From IMG/VR virus record IMGVR_UViG_3300011116_000448, positions 1 to 64,000 of that record: a stretch of DNA of 64,000 nt, one strand, 5' to 3'. Source of the DNA: a virus. Shown one piece after another: positions 34,765 to 43,106 of this stretch. Every line of letters starts with the position of its first letter. Position 1 is the first letter of the stretch. The notes below the pieces were generated by a model. That model did no database searches and was not told where the DNA came from. It saw nothing but the letters and a program-made list of their open reading frames with translations. The position numbers were made by a program, and so were the translations under genes.

Positions 34765-37700
34765 TAAAGCCCTCAATTTGTACAGTAAAGATTTCACCAC
34801 TAATTGGAGTGAACGCAATACGTGTTTCAAGAAGTCCTTGAATGGATACTTGTGTAGCACTAAGATTTACAAGCATTTCACCTGTACGTGCAGGTGCACC
34901 CCAATAAACCTGAGTAGATACTGCACCACTAGTACGAAGACCGGGTGCACAAGCAATAGCTACAAGATCAATATAACCCATCCAGTTACTTACAGGAGAA
35001 GCGTTTAGGAAGCCATTATCGCCATTAGCTACAGATACCCTGTTATTGGTGTTAAACAGATGAAGACGAATAGCGCCCGCAATGTTGTGTTGTCCTGTCG
35101 CTAGACCACCGCCTGTACGGAACATACGGGCACCACGGATATAAGCAATACCGCCGTTCTGTCCAGTAGAACGGGCCACACGGAATTTCAAAGGCTTAAC
35201 AGCAGTATTAGTAGTGCTGTTGGCAATCAAGTCACCTGCGTTACCCGGCGCAGCCGTTGCACCAGCAGCGTAAGCAGTAGTGTCTGCAGGGCGTGTAAAG
35301 GTATCCTGCGACATAAACGTGCGAGTACTAATGAATACAGCACCAGAGACGTTTGTTTTAATTGTCCTTGCGTTGTTCTGAGTGTCACTGCCTGCAATCT
35401 GTACTGCTTGGTTGCTTACTGCACCACCAATAGAAGCAAGCACAGTACCGCCGCCACCTGCTCCGCCACCGGGGGCCGTATTGCTGACGTGAACAATAAG
35501 AGCACCCCCCGTAGTTGTTAACAGACCACGAGCATTCGTTCCATCGGTTCCCAGCATCGGGTAACCTTGGTTGGTAACAGCAGCACCTACGGTCTGAAGC
35601 ATACTGGCACCTGCGGCAGGAAGTGCGTTACTGATATGCACAACAAGAGCGCCACCTGTAGTAGTCAGAAGCCCTCTTGCGTTAGTACCGTCGGTTCCCA
35701 GCATTGGGTAGCCTTGGTTGGTGACGGCTGCACCAACCGTCTGGGTCATTGTAGAGCCACCACCTCCAGCAAAAGTACCTTCAATAGATACCTTTACAAT
35801 AGAGTTGATGGAAGAAATTGCTCCGATGTTCCAAGTGCCAGACTGCGTAACAGCGTGAGTAGCTACGTTTACGGTGTTAGCAATAGACACCGGAATGTTC
35901 AGTCCGTTTGGACTAATAGACACAGCGCCGATAAGATTAGTACCTGCGTTGAGTCCTACGTTCCAAGTACCGGACTGTGTAGCAGCCACAAGACCCGCTA
36001 CGGAAACCTTGTCGCTAACTGAAACTGTCCAAGCGCCCGATTGTGTAACTGCGTGTGTTGCCACGTTGACTGTGTTGGCAATGGACACAGGGATATTTAG
36101 ACCATTGGGGCTGATCGAAACATCGGCAATATTAGCAATACTAACAGAGCCAATGATTGTTCCTCTTACCGATACAGCACCAATAAGATTAGTACCTGCC
36201 GCAAGACCTACGTTAGGTGTGCCTGCAATGGACACAGGAACGTTGAATGTAGGAGGAGCAATACTGACAGGCCAATTGGCAGTTCCATCAGGAACAACTG
36301 AAACAATACCTGCAACAGATACCGCAGGCTGAAGGTTGCTTACGTGAACAACCATAGCTCCTGCAGCAGTAGTCAAAAGCCTACGCGCACTGGTGCCATC
36401 AGAACCCAACATTGGGTAGCCTTCAGTTGTGACCGCAGCACCTACGGTCTGAGTCATTGAACTACCAGCAGCACCACCGGGCGCAGAGTTAGACACATGA
36501 ACAACCAGAGCGCCACCCGTAGTTGTCAATAAGCGCCTAGCGTTGGTTCCATCAGAGCCCAACATTGGGTAGCCTTCGGTCGTAACTGCAGCACCTACGG
36601 TCTGTAGCATTGAAATACCACTTGCTGCAGGCTGTGCGTTGGAGACGTGAACAACGAGAGCACCGCCCGTTGTAGTCAGCAGTCTACGGGCAAGAGAACC
36701 ATCCGAACCCAACATAGGGTAGCCCTCGGTCGTAACTGCAGCACCTACAGTTTGAGTCATTGAGCCACCTGTAATAGTTCCAGCAATTTTTAGGCGACCG
36801 TTGGCGTCAAGCTGCAAAGGTGCCATTACTCCGCTGGCAAATGAGCCATTTCCTGTGGAGACTTCACCACCAACAGGCAAACCATGCGCGGGAAGTGCAG
36901 CCAAAAAATTAGCAGCAGGAGCAATTGTCACAATACCGTTTACAGAAACACGGCCTTGTGCAACACTTACACCAATATTAGCTGTGTTAGCTATTGATAC
37001 TCCAATATTGCCAGTAACAGTTCCAATATTTACGGTAGGGGTTCCTGCGATAGACACTGGAACATTGAATGTCGGAGGAGCAATACTGACAGGCCAGTTG
37101 TTAACACCATCCGGCTGAACCGACACAATTTGTCGTACTGAAACAGCTCCAATAAGGTTAGTGCCTGCGTTTAGGCCAACGTTCCACGTACCCGATTGTG
37201 TAACAGGATGCACACTTACTGGCAAATTGTAGGCAGGCGGAGCAAGTGAAACAGGCACGTTAAATGTCGGCGGTGCAATAGATACCGGCCAGTTTGCTGT
37301 ACCGTCAGGTTGCACTGAAACAATTTGTCGAACACTTACTGCACCAATAAGGTTGGTTCCCGCGTTCAATCCTACGTTCCAAGTTCCGGACTGCGTAACA
37401 GGATGTACTGAAACAGGCAAATTGTAAGCAGGCGGAGCCAATGAAACCGGAATGTTTAGACCATTTGGGCTAATAGAGACAGCACCAACAAGATTTGAGC
37501 CTGCGTTTAGTCCAACATTCCACGTTCCAGATTGCGTAACTGGATGGACACTTACAGGCAAGTTATACGCAGGCGGTGCCAATGAAACAGGGATATTTAG
37601 GCCGTTGGGGCTAATTGACACAGATCCAATAAGATTAGTACCTGCAGGCAAGCCATCTCGTTGGGCAACTACAAGAGCACCCATTCCTGACGCAACAGCC

Positions 37701-37843
37701 TGTCCACCAGACACTACTGTTGCAGTGTTATTCGCAGAGTCTGTTGGAATGCTTTGATTAAAGTGTACGCTTGTTGCGTCTTCAATTGTATGAAGAACCA
37801 CATTAGCGTTAGTTGCGTCTTTAATCGTAATATTGTTTGACAT
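34757..37843 (-). CDS. Repeat-rich tail fibre-like protein
   Basis: 1028 residues with AAGGGA before the ATG. Two repeat families are visible. Units ending TQSGTWNVGLNAG with PVSLAPPAYNLPVSVHPV occur three times near the N-terminus and again near residue 650, with two weaker variants. A 41-residue unit MxQTVGAAVTxxGYPMLGxD...RxLLTTTGGALVVHVSN occurs five times (three together, then two), with a degenerate sixth. Such beta repeats suit a long fibre shaft. The C-terminus (about 870-1028: FMSQDTFTRPADTTAYAAG, NNRVSVANGDNG, FTVQIEGFNG) resembles phage virion domains of unknown role. The gene lies among tail genes. Confidence 0.75.
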   Translation of the reverse strand: MSNNITIKDATNANVVLHTIEDATSVHFNQSIPTDSANNTATVVSGGQAVASGMGALVVAQRDGLPAGTNLIGSVSISPNGLNIPVSLAPPAYNLPVSVHPVTQSGTWNVGLNAGSNLVGAVSISPNGLNIPVSLAPPAYNLPVSVHPVTQSGTWNVGLNAGTNLIGAVSVRQIVSVQPDGTANWPVSIAPPTFNVPVSLAPPAYNLPVSVHPVTQSGTWNVGLNAGTNLIGAVSVRQIVSVQPDGVNNWPVSIAPPTFNVPVSIAGTPTVNIGTVTGNIGVSIANTANIGVSVAQGRVSVNGIVTIAPAANFLAALPAHGLPVGGEVSTGNGSFASGVMAPLQLDANGRLKIAGTITGGSMTQTVGAAVTTEGYPMLGSDGSLARRLLTTTGGALVVHVSNAQPAASGISMLQTVGAAVTTEGYPMLGSDGTNARRLLTTTGGALVVHVSNSAPGGAAGSSMTQTVGAAVTTEGYPMLGSDGTSARRLLTTAAGAMVVHVSNLQPAVSVAGIVSVVPDGTANWPVSIAPPTFNVPVSIAGTPNVGLAAGTNLIGAVSVRGTIIGSVSIANIADVSISPNGLNIPVSIANTVNVATHAVTQSGAWTVSVSDKVSVAGLVAATQSGTWNVGLNAGTNLIGAVSISPNGLNIPVSIANTVNVATHAVTQSGTWNIGAISSINSIVKVSIEGTFAGGGGSTMTQTVGAAVTNQGYPMLGTDGTNARGLLTTTGGALVVHISNALPAAGASMLQTVGAAVTNQGYPMLGTDGTNARGLLTTTGGALIVHVSNTAPGGGAGGGGTVLASIGGAVSNQAVQIAGSDTQNNARTIKTNVSGAVFISTRTFMSQDTFTRPADTTAYAAGATAAPGNAGDLIANSTTNTAVKPLKFRVARSTGQNGGIAYIRGARMFRTGGGLATGQHNIAGAIRLHLFNTNNRVSVANGDNGFLNASPVSNWMGYIDLVAIACAPGLRTSGAVSTQVYWGAPARTGEMLVNLSATQVSIQGLLETRIAFTPISGEIFTVQIEGFNG
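35483..36759 (-). repeat. Five coding repeats of about 125 bp in the fibre gene
   Basis: Near-identical units at about 36635-36759, 36487-36611, 36331-36458, 35627-35750 and 35483-35603, separated by variable Ala/Gly-rich linkers. The first three share TTEGYPMLGSDG, the last two share TNQGYPMLGTDG, indicating two rounds of duplication. A degenerate sixth follows downstream in the gene. Sequence identity is high enough for recombination to vary copy number. Confidence 0.85.
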
Positions 37844-37861
37844 GCGTTCCCTTTATGCTTA

Positions 37862-38320
37862 TTAGATACCTTGAAAGATAACTACGTAATACTGCGAATT
37901 GGCAGGCGTATTAAACGCCAGATTACCTACACAAACCCCTGTTCCAACGCTTGGTGCTACACAAACACCTACGCCAATAGAAGGCCAAACAGTGCTTGAG
38001 TAGAATGTCGAAGCGTGACTAGGAAGTCCTAATTGATCTGCACTAATGACAACTCCTAGAAATAGCTCGGTGTCCGGACTCGGATGCCTCAAAGCAATCC
38101 TGTCTGGACGAGATAATTTAGGAGATATAAAGTTCAATTCATCTGAAACTAAATTACGCGCACCATCTGATTCTTTACGGTGCACGTAGTAGTTAGTCCC
38201 GGGCTCAAACATCATGTCTTTCTGACGATGCTTGAAACCTGTTCGTTCATCAATGGCTACGGCAAACCTAGGTCGTCTGGTGCCGCTTGCCTTGCCTTGT
38301 CGCTTTGTAATAATGGTCAT
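37862..38320 (-). CDS. Hypothetical virion-operon protein, paralogue of the next upstream gene
   Basis: 152 residues from the ATG at 38320, which overlaps the upstream stop. Residues 10-110 align with the 111-aa neighbour: FEPGTNYYVHRKESDG versus FEPGTNYLVHKSETDG, DRIALRHPSPD versus DRIALKWSYPD, and GVVISADQLGLPSHAS versus GVIVSADKLGLPAWAS. A 45-residue extra tail (GVGVCVAPSVGTGVCVGN) with two cysteines is Gly/Val-rich. Tandem duplication with C-terminal gain is visible; function is unknown. Confidence 0.65.
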   Translation of the reverse strand: MTIITKRQGKASGTRRPRFAVAIDERTGFKHRQKDMMFEPGTNYYVHRKESDGARNLVSDELNFISPKLSRPDRIALRHPSPDTELFLGVVISADQLGLPSHASTFYSSTVWPSIGVGVCVAPSVGTGVCVGNLAFNTPANSQYYVVIFQGI

Positions 38321-38655
38321 TATGCAACTGATGCCCAAGCAGGAAGACCGAGTTTATCGGCACTTACAATAACACCTACGGACAAAGGAACATCAGGATA
38401 AGACCATTTCAAAGCAATACGATCTATTATATCCTCAGGATTAGGTGGAAAGTTCTGAGGATGGTTCACCAAAGAGTAGTTGCCATCTGTTTCACTTTTA
38501 TGGACTAGGTAGTTAGTTCCCGGCTCAAAGATCAATTCACTATAAGGATATTTGAATCCAGAGCGATGACAAATACCAACGGCATATTTACCCTTGGCAT
38601 AGTTACCCCCACCTTGTTTATCCAATGTCCTTACAAATTGAGTCTTGTATGCCAT
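38320..38655 (-). CDS. Hypothetical virion-operon protein, 111 aa
   Basis: Shorter member of the tandem paralogue pair, ending at the shared GVIVSADKLGLPAWASVA block. N-terminus basic (YKTQFVRTLDKQGGGNYAKGKYAVG). No recognised domain. Position between the gp4-like protein and the repeat fibre suggests a virion or assembly protein. Confidence 0.62.
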   Translation of the reverse strand: MAYKTQFVRTLDKQGGGNYAKGKYAVGICHRSGFKYPYSELIFEPGTNYLVHKSETDGNYSLVNHPQNFPPNPEDIIDRIALKWSYPDVPLSVGVIVSADKLGLPAWASVA

Positions 38656-38664
38656 ACACAGTTG

Positions 38665-39375
38665 TTACCTAATTGTTGGTCGTGCAAAGAAACTTGTGCG
38701 CTCACGGTCACCGTCAAAGGCTTCCTGTAGAGCTTCCTTATAGTCTATTTTGATTGCCTGTAGCCGTTCTGTAGAAACTCCTTTACGACCCTTACCAAGA
38801 CGATAAGCAAGTCCTTCAATAACAGCCGGAACGTACCTATTCATCAGATCAAGGTCTTGCGCGCTACGTGTGACTGTATCGGGCTGGGTAATGCCAAAGT
38901 ACACCAAACGACGTGGAGTGGCGTCATTAATGGGCCAAACTTTGATCTTTAACTGTTGAGCACTCACTTCAGTAGTAAAACTGGTAGGACGAGAGGACTT
39001 GTTCTTGTCATTGATCTGATGGAACTCAAGGAATGACATGCGCGCCATGGGAACGTCTGTATATCCATTACCATACTCAGAAGCACTGGTACCTACTGAA
39101 ACTACGTTTGATGTACGCACCAACATATCCAGCACGCCAATAACCCCGTTTTCCGTCTCAAATACACCATCTGACGTACCTACACTGACGCTGTACTCTT
39201 TGATTGTTCCAAGTGGAGCATCCTTGTTAATAAGTTCCAGCAACAAAAGATTAAGCTCGTCGCGCGCAAGAGACTGTTCTTCTGCGTTAGTCCACTCACC
39301 CCCTACCCTACGAAGAGCAGTCCGAATGATGCTGTCTACTGGAAAGTTAAATACTTTTGTACCGCTTGTAGCCAT
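38665..39375 (-). CDS. P22 gp4-like tail accessory/head completion protein
   Basis: 236 residues. The opening FPVDSIIRTALRRVGG, EEQSLARDELNLLLLELINK and a C-terminal PAVIEGLAYRLGKGR, then helical region with Lys/Arg/Glu, match the gp4-type connector that joins portal to tail nozzle in podoviruses. The middle is beta (MARMSFLEFHQI, QQLKIKVWPIND). It sits among tail genes together with a gp10-like gene, which strengthens the call. Confidence 0.72.
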   Translation of the reverse strand: MATSGTKVFNFPVDSIIRTALRRVGGEWTNAEEQSLARDELNLLLLELINKDAPLGTIKEYSVSVGTSDGVFETENGVIGVLDMLVRTSNVVSVGTSASEYGNGYTDVPMARMSFLEFHQINDKNKSSRPTSFTTEVSAQQLKIKVWPINDATPRRLVYFGITQPDTVTRSAQDLDLMNRYVPAVIEGLAYRLGKGRKGVSTERLQAIKIDYKEALQEAFDGDRERTSFFARPTIR

Positions 39376-39376
39376 A

Positions 39377-39973
39377 TTATGCGACCTCTTCTTCTGTTAC
39401 TGGGGTTGCCCCTGTGACTACGTAAGCACCAGCCTGACGACCGTACTCAAGTTGATATCCTGTGCAAGTAAATGTGCGGGCGCTATGTGTAGTTCTTTTC
39501 AACACACCAGTGTTTTGCAACGCAGGGGGAGTACCTGTAGTACGGTAATACGCCCAGCAACGCCAAACACCGTTGCCTACAAAACTTTGCCCAGTGCTGA
39601 TTGCATCAGTTCCCGCCATAATGAGATTGAAATCCCCTGTTATCGCAGAAGCAGAAAAAGAAGGCGCAGCACCATCATCCATTTTTATGAAACAAGTAAA
39701 CACATAGTCAGTGTTAATAACGTATGTGTGGTTATTTTTGTAGGCAAAGCGGTCTAGTGTGTTGTCACCAATTACAACGCCAGTAGTAATGCCGTTAATG
39801 TTTAATGAGGTGCTGTAGGCAGCGCTACCATTAATTGGGTAGCCGCCAATAACACCGCTTTGGGAGTTTGTTAAAAGGTTGGTATTGAATTTACCTGAAG
39901 TAAGCCTAGTAGAAGTACCTCTTACAGCCTCCGCGTAGACTGGCTTGACAACAACACGTTCGTTAATCGCCAT
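39377..39973 (-). CDS. Putative carbohydrate-binding, jelly-roll virion protein
   Basis: 198 residues, beta-rich with Asn/Gly/Thr. The motif GYQLEYGRQAGAYVVT near the C-terminus and VFTCFIKMDDGAAP earlier resemble the carbohydrate-binding module/lectin-like beta sandwich often attached to phage fibres (AQLExGxxxxxYxxT type). It may decorate the tail or bind host glycans. There is no enzymatic motif. Moderate confidence in the fold only. Confidence 0.55.
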   Translation of the reverse strand: MAINERVVVKPVYAEAVRGTSTRLTSGKFNTNLLTNSQSGVIGGYPINGSAAYSTSLNINGITTGVVIGDNTLDRFAYKNNHTYVINTDYVFTCFIKMDDGAAPSFSASAITGDFNLIMAGTDAISTGQSFVGNGVWRCWAYYRTTGTPPALQNTGVLKRTTHSARTFTCTGYQLEYGRQAGAYVVTGATPVTEEEVA

Positions 39974-39982
39974 ATCACGTTA

Positions 39983-40354
39983 TTACCCGACAATAGCAGG
40001 TTTGCTGCGATTTCGTCCTGCAGCAAGTCCAACAAGCTTGGCTGTCTGAGCACCGCCCTTAAGGAAACGCACAGCGGCCCAAGGACCGTTCACAGAGCCG
40101 CCAAAAGCAGTCGTGGTAATGGTCTCAACCGTTACCCACATAGCACCTAGGGCAGTCTCCTGCTTGTAATCGGGGGATACCTGAATCTGGACGTTGTCAC
40201 CTGTTCCAATAGAGGCAAGCGTACCTACGTAATTGATGGCGTAATTGACTTCGCCTGCAAAACGAAAGTCAAGAGGAACAACGACAGCGTCGGCTGCACC
40301 GATGCAAGTAGCTGCGTCAAGGCAAGTGACGGGGGCAAAAGGAGTAGAACTCAT
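39983..40354 (-). CDS. Hypothetical virion protein, 123 aa
   Basis: ATG at 40354 chosen over a longer start at 40381. Two cysteines near the N-terminus (CLDAATCIG), then a beta-rich sandwich-like body (VVVPLDFRFAGEVNYAINYV, VQIQVSPDYK, WVTVETIT). Similar small beta proteins are used as decoration or fibre parts. No named family recognised. Confidence 0.55.
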   Translation of the reverse strand: MSSTPFAPVTCLDAATCIGAADAVVVPLDFRFAGEVNYAINYVGTLASIGTGDNVQIQVSPDYKQETALGAMWVTVETITTTAFGGSVNGPWAAVRFLKGGAQTAKLVGLAAGRNRSKPAIVG

Positions 40355-40409
40355 GTTAAAGATGTAACCTCTTTTTAACACATAGACGTGGATATGTTAC
40401 ATTGGCGAC

Positions 40410-40835
40410 TTAACGCTTCCGTTGGTTACTATTATACACGCCTGCCCAACGTTTTACCTTGGCTGGTACTTTAGTATCCTTACCTGCTTCTTTGATGCAC
40501 GCGCGTACGTACTTCTTTGCTTCTTTGAGCATCTTGCGGCTAACAGGAATGTGTTCTCGTCGCATAGTAGCTATGGCCCACTGCTCGGCCTCGTATTCCT
40601 GTTGCCAAATAGGTAAATCTAAGTACAAATGTCTTAAAACTACGTGAGCAACCTCATGAAGGTAGTAAAAAAGCCCATCGCGGGTGTCCGGACGGGGGGT
40701 TAATATCTCCTTTGAGCCATCTTGTTTAAGCATGGCGTAAGCCTCAGTTGGGGTGTTAAATGACCGTTTAAAGCGGATTTTGACCCCTTTTGGGCGGTAT
40801 CTCTTGGCTACTTCGTAATACCTTTTCTTTGTCAT
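40410..40835 (-). CDS. ImmA/IrrE-like zinc metallopeptidase
   Basis: 141 residues from the ATG at 40835. FYYLHEVAHVVLRH is a HExxH zincin helix, and EYEAEQWAIATM about 20 residues later supplies the third ligand Glu in the E-x-E-A-x-x-W/F-A pattern of the ImmA/IrrE (M78) family. The N-terminus is basic (KRYYEVAKRYRPKGVKIRFKRS). ImmA-type enzymes cleave regulators such as phage repressors or DdrO. Here it could remove a host factor or process a virion protein during assembly. A terminator separates it from the capsid gene upstream, so its expression may be lower or separate. Confidence 0.78.
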   Translation of the reverse strand: MTKKRYYEVAKRYRPKGVKIRFKRSFNTPTEAYAMLKQDGSKEILTPRPDTRDGLFYYLHEVAHVVLRHLYLDLPIWQQEYEAEQWAIATMRREHIPVSRKMLKEAKKYVRACIKEAGKDTKVPAKVKRWAGVYNSNQRKR

Positions 40836-40857
40836 GGGAAAAAGGGTACCACGGGCA

Positions 40858-40884
40858 ATAAAAAAGGGCTCCGAAGAGCCCCTT
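40858..40884 (-). terminator. Rho-independent terminator after the capsid gene
   Basis: On the minus strand GGGGCTC, UUCG loop and GAGCCC form a tight hairpin, followed by a run of six or more T. It is 26 bases beyond the capsid stop, a usual place for a terminator that raises capsid mRNA stability or cuts off downstream genes. On the plus strand it also ends in CCCCTTTT. Confidence 0.88.
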
Positions 40885-40909
40885 TTCACTATTTTTAACC
40901 AAACGGGTA

Positions 40910-41830
40910 TTACGAACCCGTAGAACCCCACCACTGACGCCAATCGGAGAAACCGAAGGTGTAGCGTTCGCGGGCCTTGTAGCGCATGTTGCCCGTTTCA
41001 AAGTCACCTTCGACCGCAGTCGCCAGACCCTTACGAACAAACATCTTCGTACCGTTCGGAACCGAGGTCTTGATAAACCAAGCATTCGTGTCCGAGAAAC
41101 GGTTGTTGATGAACATGCCCTTTGAGAAGATACCGAGGTCGCGCAGGGCGTTCGTATCGTTCTTGTTGAACACGCTTGCACCACCCGGAGTCGTACTGAG
41201 CGTAGACTTCAGGATACGGTGGGCCGCAAACCGCAGATGAGGCGGAATGTGGAGACTCACCGGGGTAGCACCGATCAGAACACCACGGTCATCCTTTGTC
41301 AGGTTGATCGCAATAGCTGCTGATTCAAGCGCCGTTTCCGAAAGGTCAGCAGTCGTGGTGTTCGTCTGGTTACCTGCGGAAAGCGTCGGGTGCGCGGCGG
41401 AGAACAGCGGAACGCCGTCACCACCGGGGCGCGTAGACGAGAACCCAAGATTGAACGTGTTGGCAGCTTTAATCTGCTTCGTGTTCGCAAGGGCGCGTCC
41501 AAGAGCCTTGGTACGAATCTTGGTAAAGGTGTCGTAGAGATTATCTTCGACGGCCTCTTCCGTAATTGCGTAGGCAAGAGCCACGGTTTCCATCGTATAA
41601 CGTGCAGTCCAAAGTTCCTGCATGTCATCGTACTGGACACCTTCGCCTTCGTTCTTAGTCGGAGCAGTACCAAGCGAACTCAGCAACACTTCCTCTTCAA
41701 ACGCACGGTTAGTATTCTCGATTTCAAACAGCGGGAGATGTTCATTCATAATCTCGCCGTATGAAGCCCCAAGAATCTTGTTCAAGCCGGGAACTAGCTG
41801 CTTCTGAAATTGACCACGAGTCATTGTCAT
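40910..41830 (-). CDS. Major capsid protein (HK97 fold, Mu gpT-like)
   Basis: 306 residues; AAGGAG lies 13 bases before the ATG at 41830. N-terminal GQFQKQLVPGLNKILGASYG, then YDDMQELWTARYTMETVALAYAITEE and the ALGRALANTKQIKAANTFN helix are typical of Mu gpT-type major head subunits. PLFSAAHPTL and LHIPPHLRFAA lie in the P domain. The C-terminal FETGNMRYKARERYTFGFSDWRQWWG is the usual capsid ending. Codon use looks optimised and a strong terminator follows, both as expected for the most abundant virion protein. Confidence 0.88.
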   Translation of the reverse strand: MTMTRGQFQKQLVPGLNKILGASYGEIMNEHLPLFEIENTNRAFEEEVLLSSLGTAPTKNEGEGVQYDDMQELWTARYTMETVALAYAITEEAVEDNLYDTFTKIRTKALGRALANTKQIKAANTFNLGFSSTRPGGDGVPLFSAAHPTLSAGNQTNTTTADLSETALESAAIAINLTKDDRGVLIGATPVSLHIPPHLRFAAHRILKSTLSTTPGGASVFNKNDTNALRDLGIFSKGMFINNRFSDTNAWFIKTSVPNGTKMFVRKGLATAVEGDFETGNMRYKARERYTFGFSDWRQWWGSTGS

Positions 41831-41849
41831 AGTATGTACCTAGCTCCTT

Positions 41850-42458
41850 TTACTTATAGATGTGATTTGAAAACACAACTTCAAGAAGGGTCGAGGCATC
41901 GCCAAACGAACCACCAAAGTTATTGTCTTCTGCACCAGCAGACGTGATTTCACCAATACGGTAGACATCGACAACGCGGAACATTGCGTTACCTGCCGAC
42001 ACAGCCGTACCCGTCTGGTCGATTTCGCAAGCTGCGCGGCCTGTCGTAGCCGAACCCGCACCTGCGTTTGTCACACGCGCAAGTTCACCAAGGAACGTAG
42101 CAGCAATAGAAACGTCCGTCTTACAGATCCACGTACCCATCGGGTTGTCATCTACAAGAGCAAACGGCTGCGTATATCCTTCAAAATAGCCCGAGTTCTT
42201 CTGGGACGTATTTGCCGGGATAAACTTGGAAAACTGAGGCTGTCCAGTAGTCTTGTCAATCCACTGGAAACTCTGAGCAACGCCAATTACAGCGGCATTG
42301 TTCGTAGCAACGTCAAGCGTACCCGCCGACAACTTAACGGGCGTACCCGTAAACATTGCCGAGTGAGCACCATTTTTAAGGGGGTAGGCCTTGAGTCGAG
42401 TTGAGCCCGCACCAACTGTACGAGACCGCACCAAACCACCGGGATAAGAAACCGCCAT
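41850..42458 (-). CDS. Putative head decoration or structural protein
   Basis: 202 residues directly upstream of the capsid gene. Ala/Gly/Thr-rich and beta in style (YPLKNGAHSAMFTGTPVKLSAG, PFALVDDNPMGTWICKTD, RVTNAGAGSATTGRAACEID). Small beta proteins in this slot are often head decoration or cement proteins, but no family signature is certain. Confidence 0.6.
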   Translation of the reverse strand: MAVSYPGGLVRSRTVGAGSTRLKAYPLKNGAHSAMFTGTPVKLSAGTLDVATNNAAVIGVAQSFQWIDKTTGQPQFSKFIPANTSQKNSGYFEGYTQPFALVDDNPMGTWICKTDVSIAATFLGELARVTNAGAGSATTGRAACEIDQTGTAVSAGNAMFRVVDVYRIGEITSAGAEDNNFGGSFGDASTLLEVVFSNHIYK

Positions 42459-42484
42459 TGTTTATACACTCCAAAAAGATTAAG

Positions 42485-43051
42485 CTACTCGTCGTCTTCC
42501 GACACACCAGTAGCGTTAGGTTTATTACTTTGCAAAGTTTTACCGAACTCTGCGTCCGCAGCGGTCTTACGCCCGCCAACCCGTACAGTGCTTGTGGATT
42601 CGTTACTGATCGGAAGAAGCTTGTTAAGCTTACTGTTTCCGTCTAACTGCCTCATCACAGCCTGCTCATTGTTAATAGCCATCTGCTCATAGTAACGATG
42701 CCTTGCGCGTGCCTTCCCCTCCGGGATCTTAAACAGCGCAAGATCGCCAACCATAGCAATATTGGCAAAGCGTGAATTCGCCGAGTTGTTCAAAGAGCGC
42801 GTCTCAAAGAGATCACGAAACTCCTCAGGCAATTCCACAATTCCTACAGGTTCATAGCCTTCCCTACGTCTGTCAGCGACATTCTTGTAATCATCCTGAT
42901 TGTCAAGAACGACGCGAACCCAGCGAAGGTGGAACCCGTTAGCTGCAAACTTCTCTCGAACTTCTTCCGGGATGTCGTAAGAAAAGGGTGGAGAGTAAGT
43001 CTCTTCCTTCTGTTCAACAGCGCGAGTAGTACGAATTGAAGATCTAGCCAT
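42485..43051 (-). CDS. Hypothetical head-module protein, 188 aa
   Basis: AAGGAA precedes the ATG. N-terminus carries RRxGYEPVG and FHLRWVR motifs, followed by FKIPEGKARARHRYYEQMA and an acidic end (SEDDE). Conserved-looking, soluble, partly helical. It sits between scaffold and decoration gene, so a capsid assembly or head completion role is likely; no family name can be given with confidence. Confidence 0.6.
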   Translation of the reverse strand: MARSSIRTTRAVEQKEETYSPPFSYDIPEEVREKFAANGFHLRWVRVVLDNQDDYKNVADRRREGYEPVGIVELPEEFRDLFETRSLNNSANSRFANIAMVGDLALFKIPEGKARARHRYYEQMAINNEQAVMRQLDGNSKLNKLLPISNESTSTVRVGGRKTAADAEFGKTLQSNKPNATGVSEDDE

Positions 43052-43070
43052 ATTATTAATTCCTTTTCAA

Positions 43071-43080
43071 GTATAACACA
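43071..43080 (-). promoter_or_regulatory. Extended -10-like element (GTGTTATACT)
   Basis: The decamer on the minus strand lies in the 55-base gap before the 188-aa gene and matches the element at 4379-4388 upstream of the reductase. It contains an extended -10 pattern (TGT TATACT). No -35 is evident. Confidence 0.28.
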
Positions 43081-43106
43081 AATGTAAAATACACGCGGTA
43101 ACCCGC

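Noticed and set aside
35483-36759. CRISPR array
   Set aside because: The regular repeats lie in frame inside a fibre gene, units are 125 bp and there are no short unique spacers.
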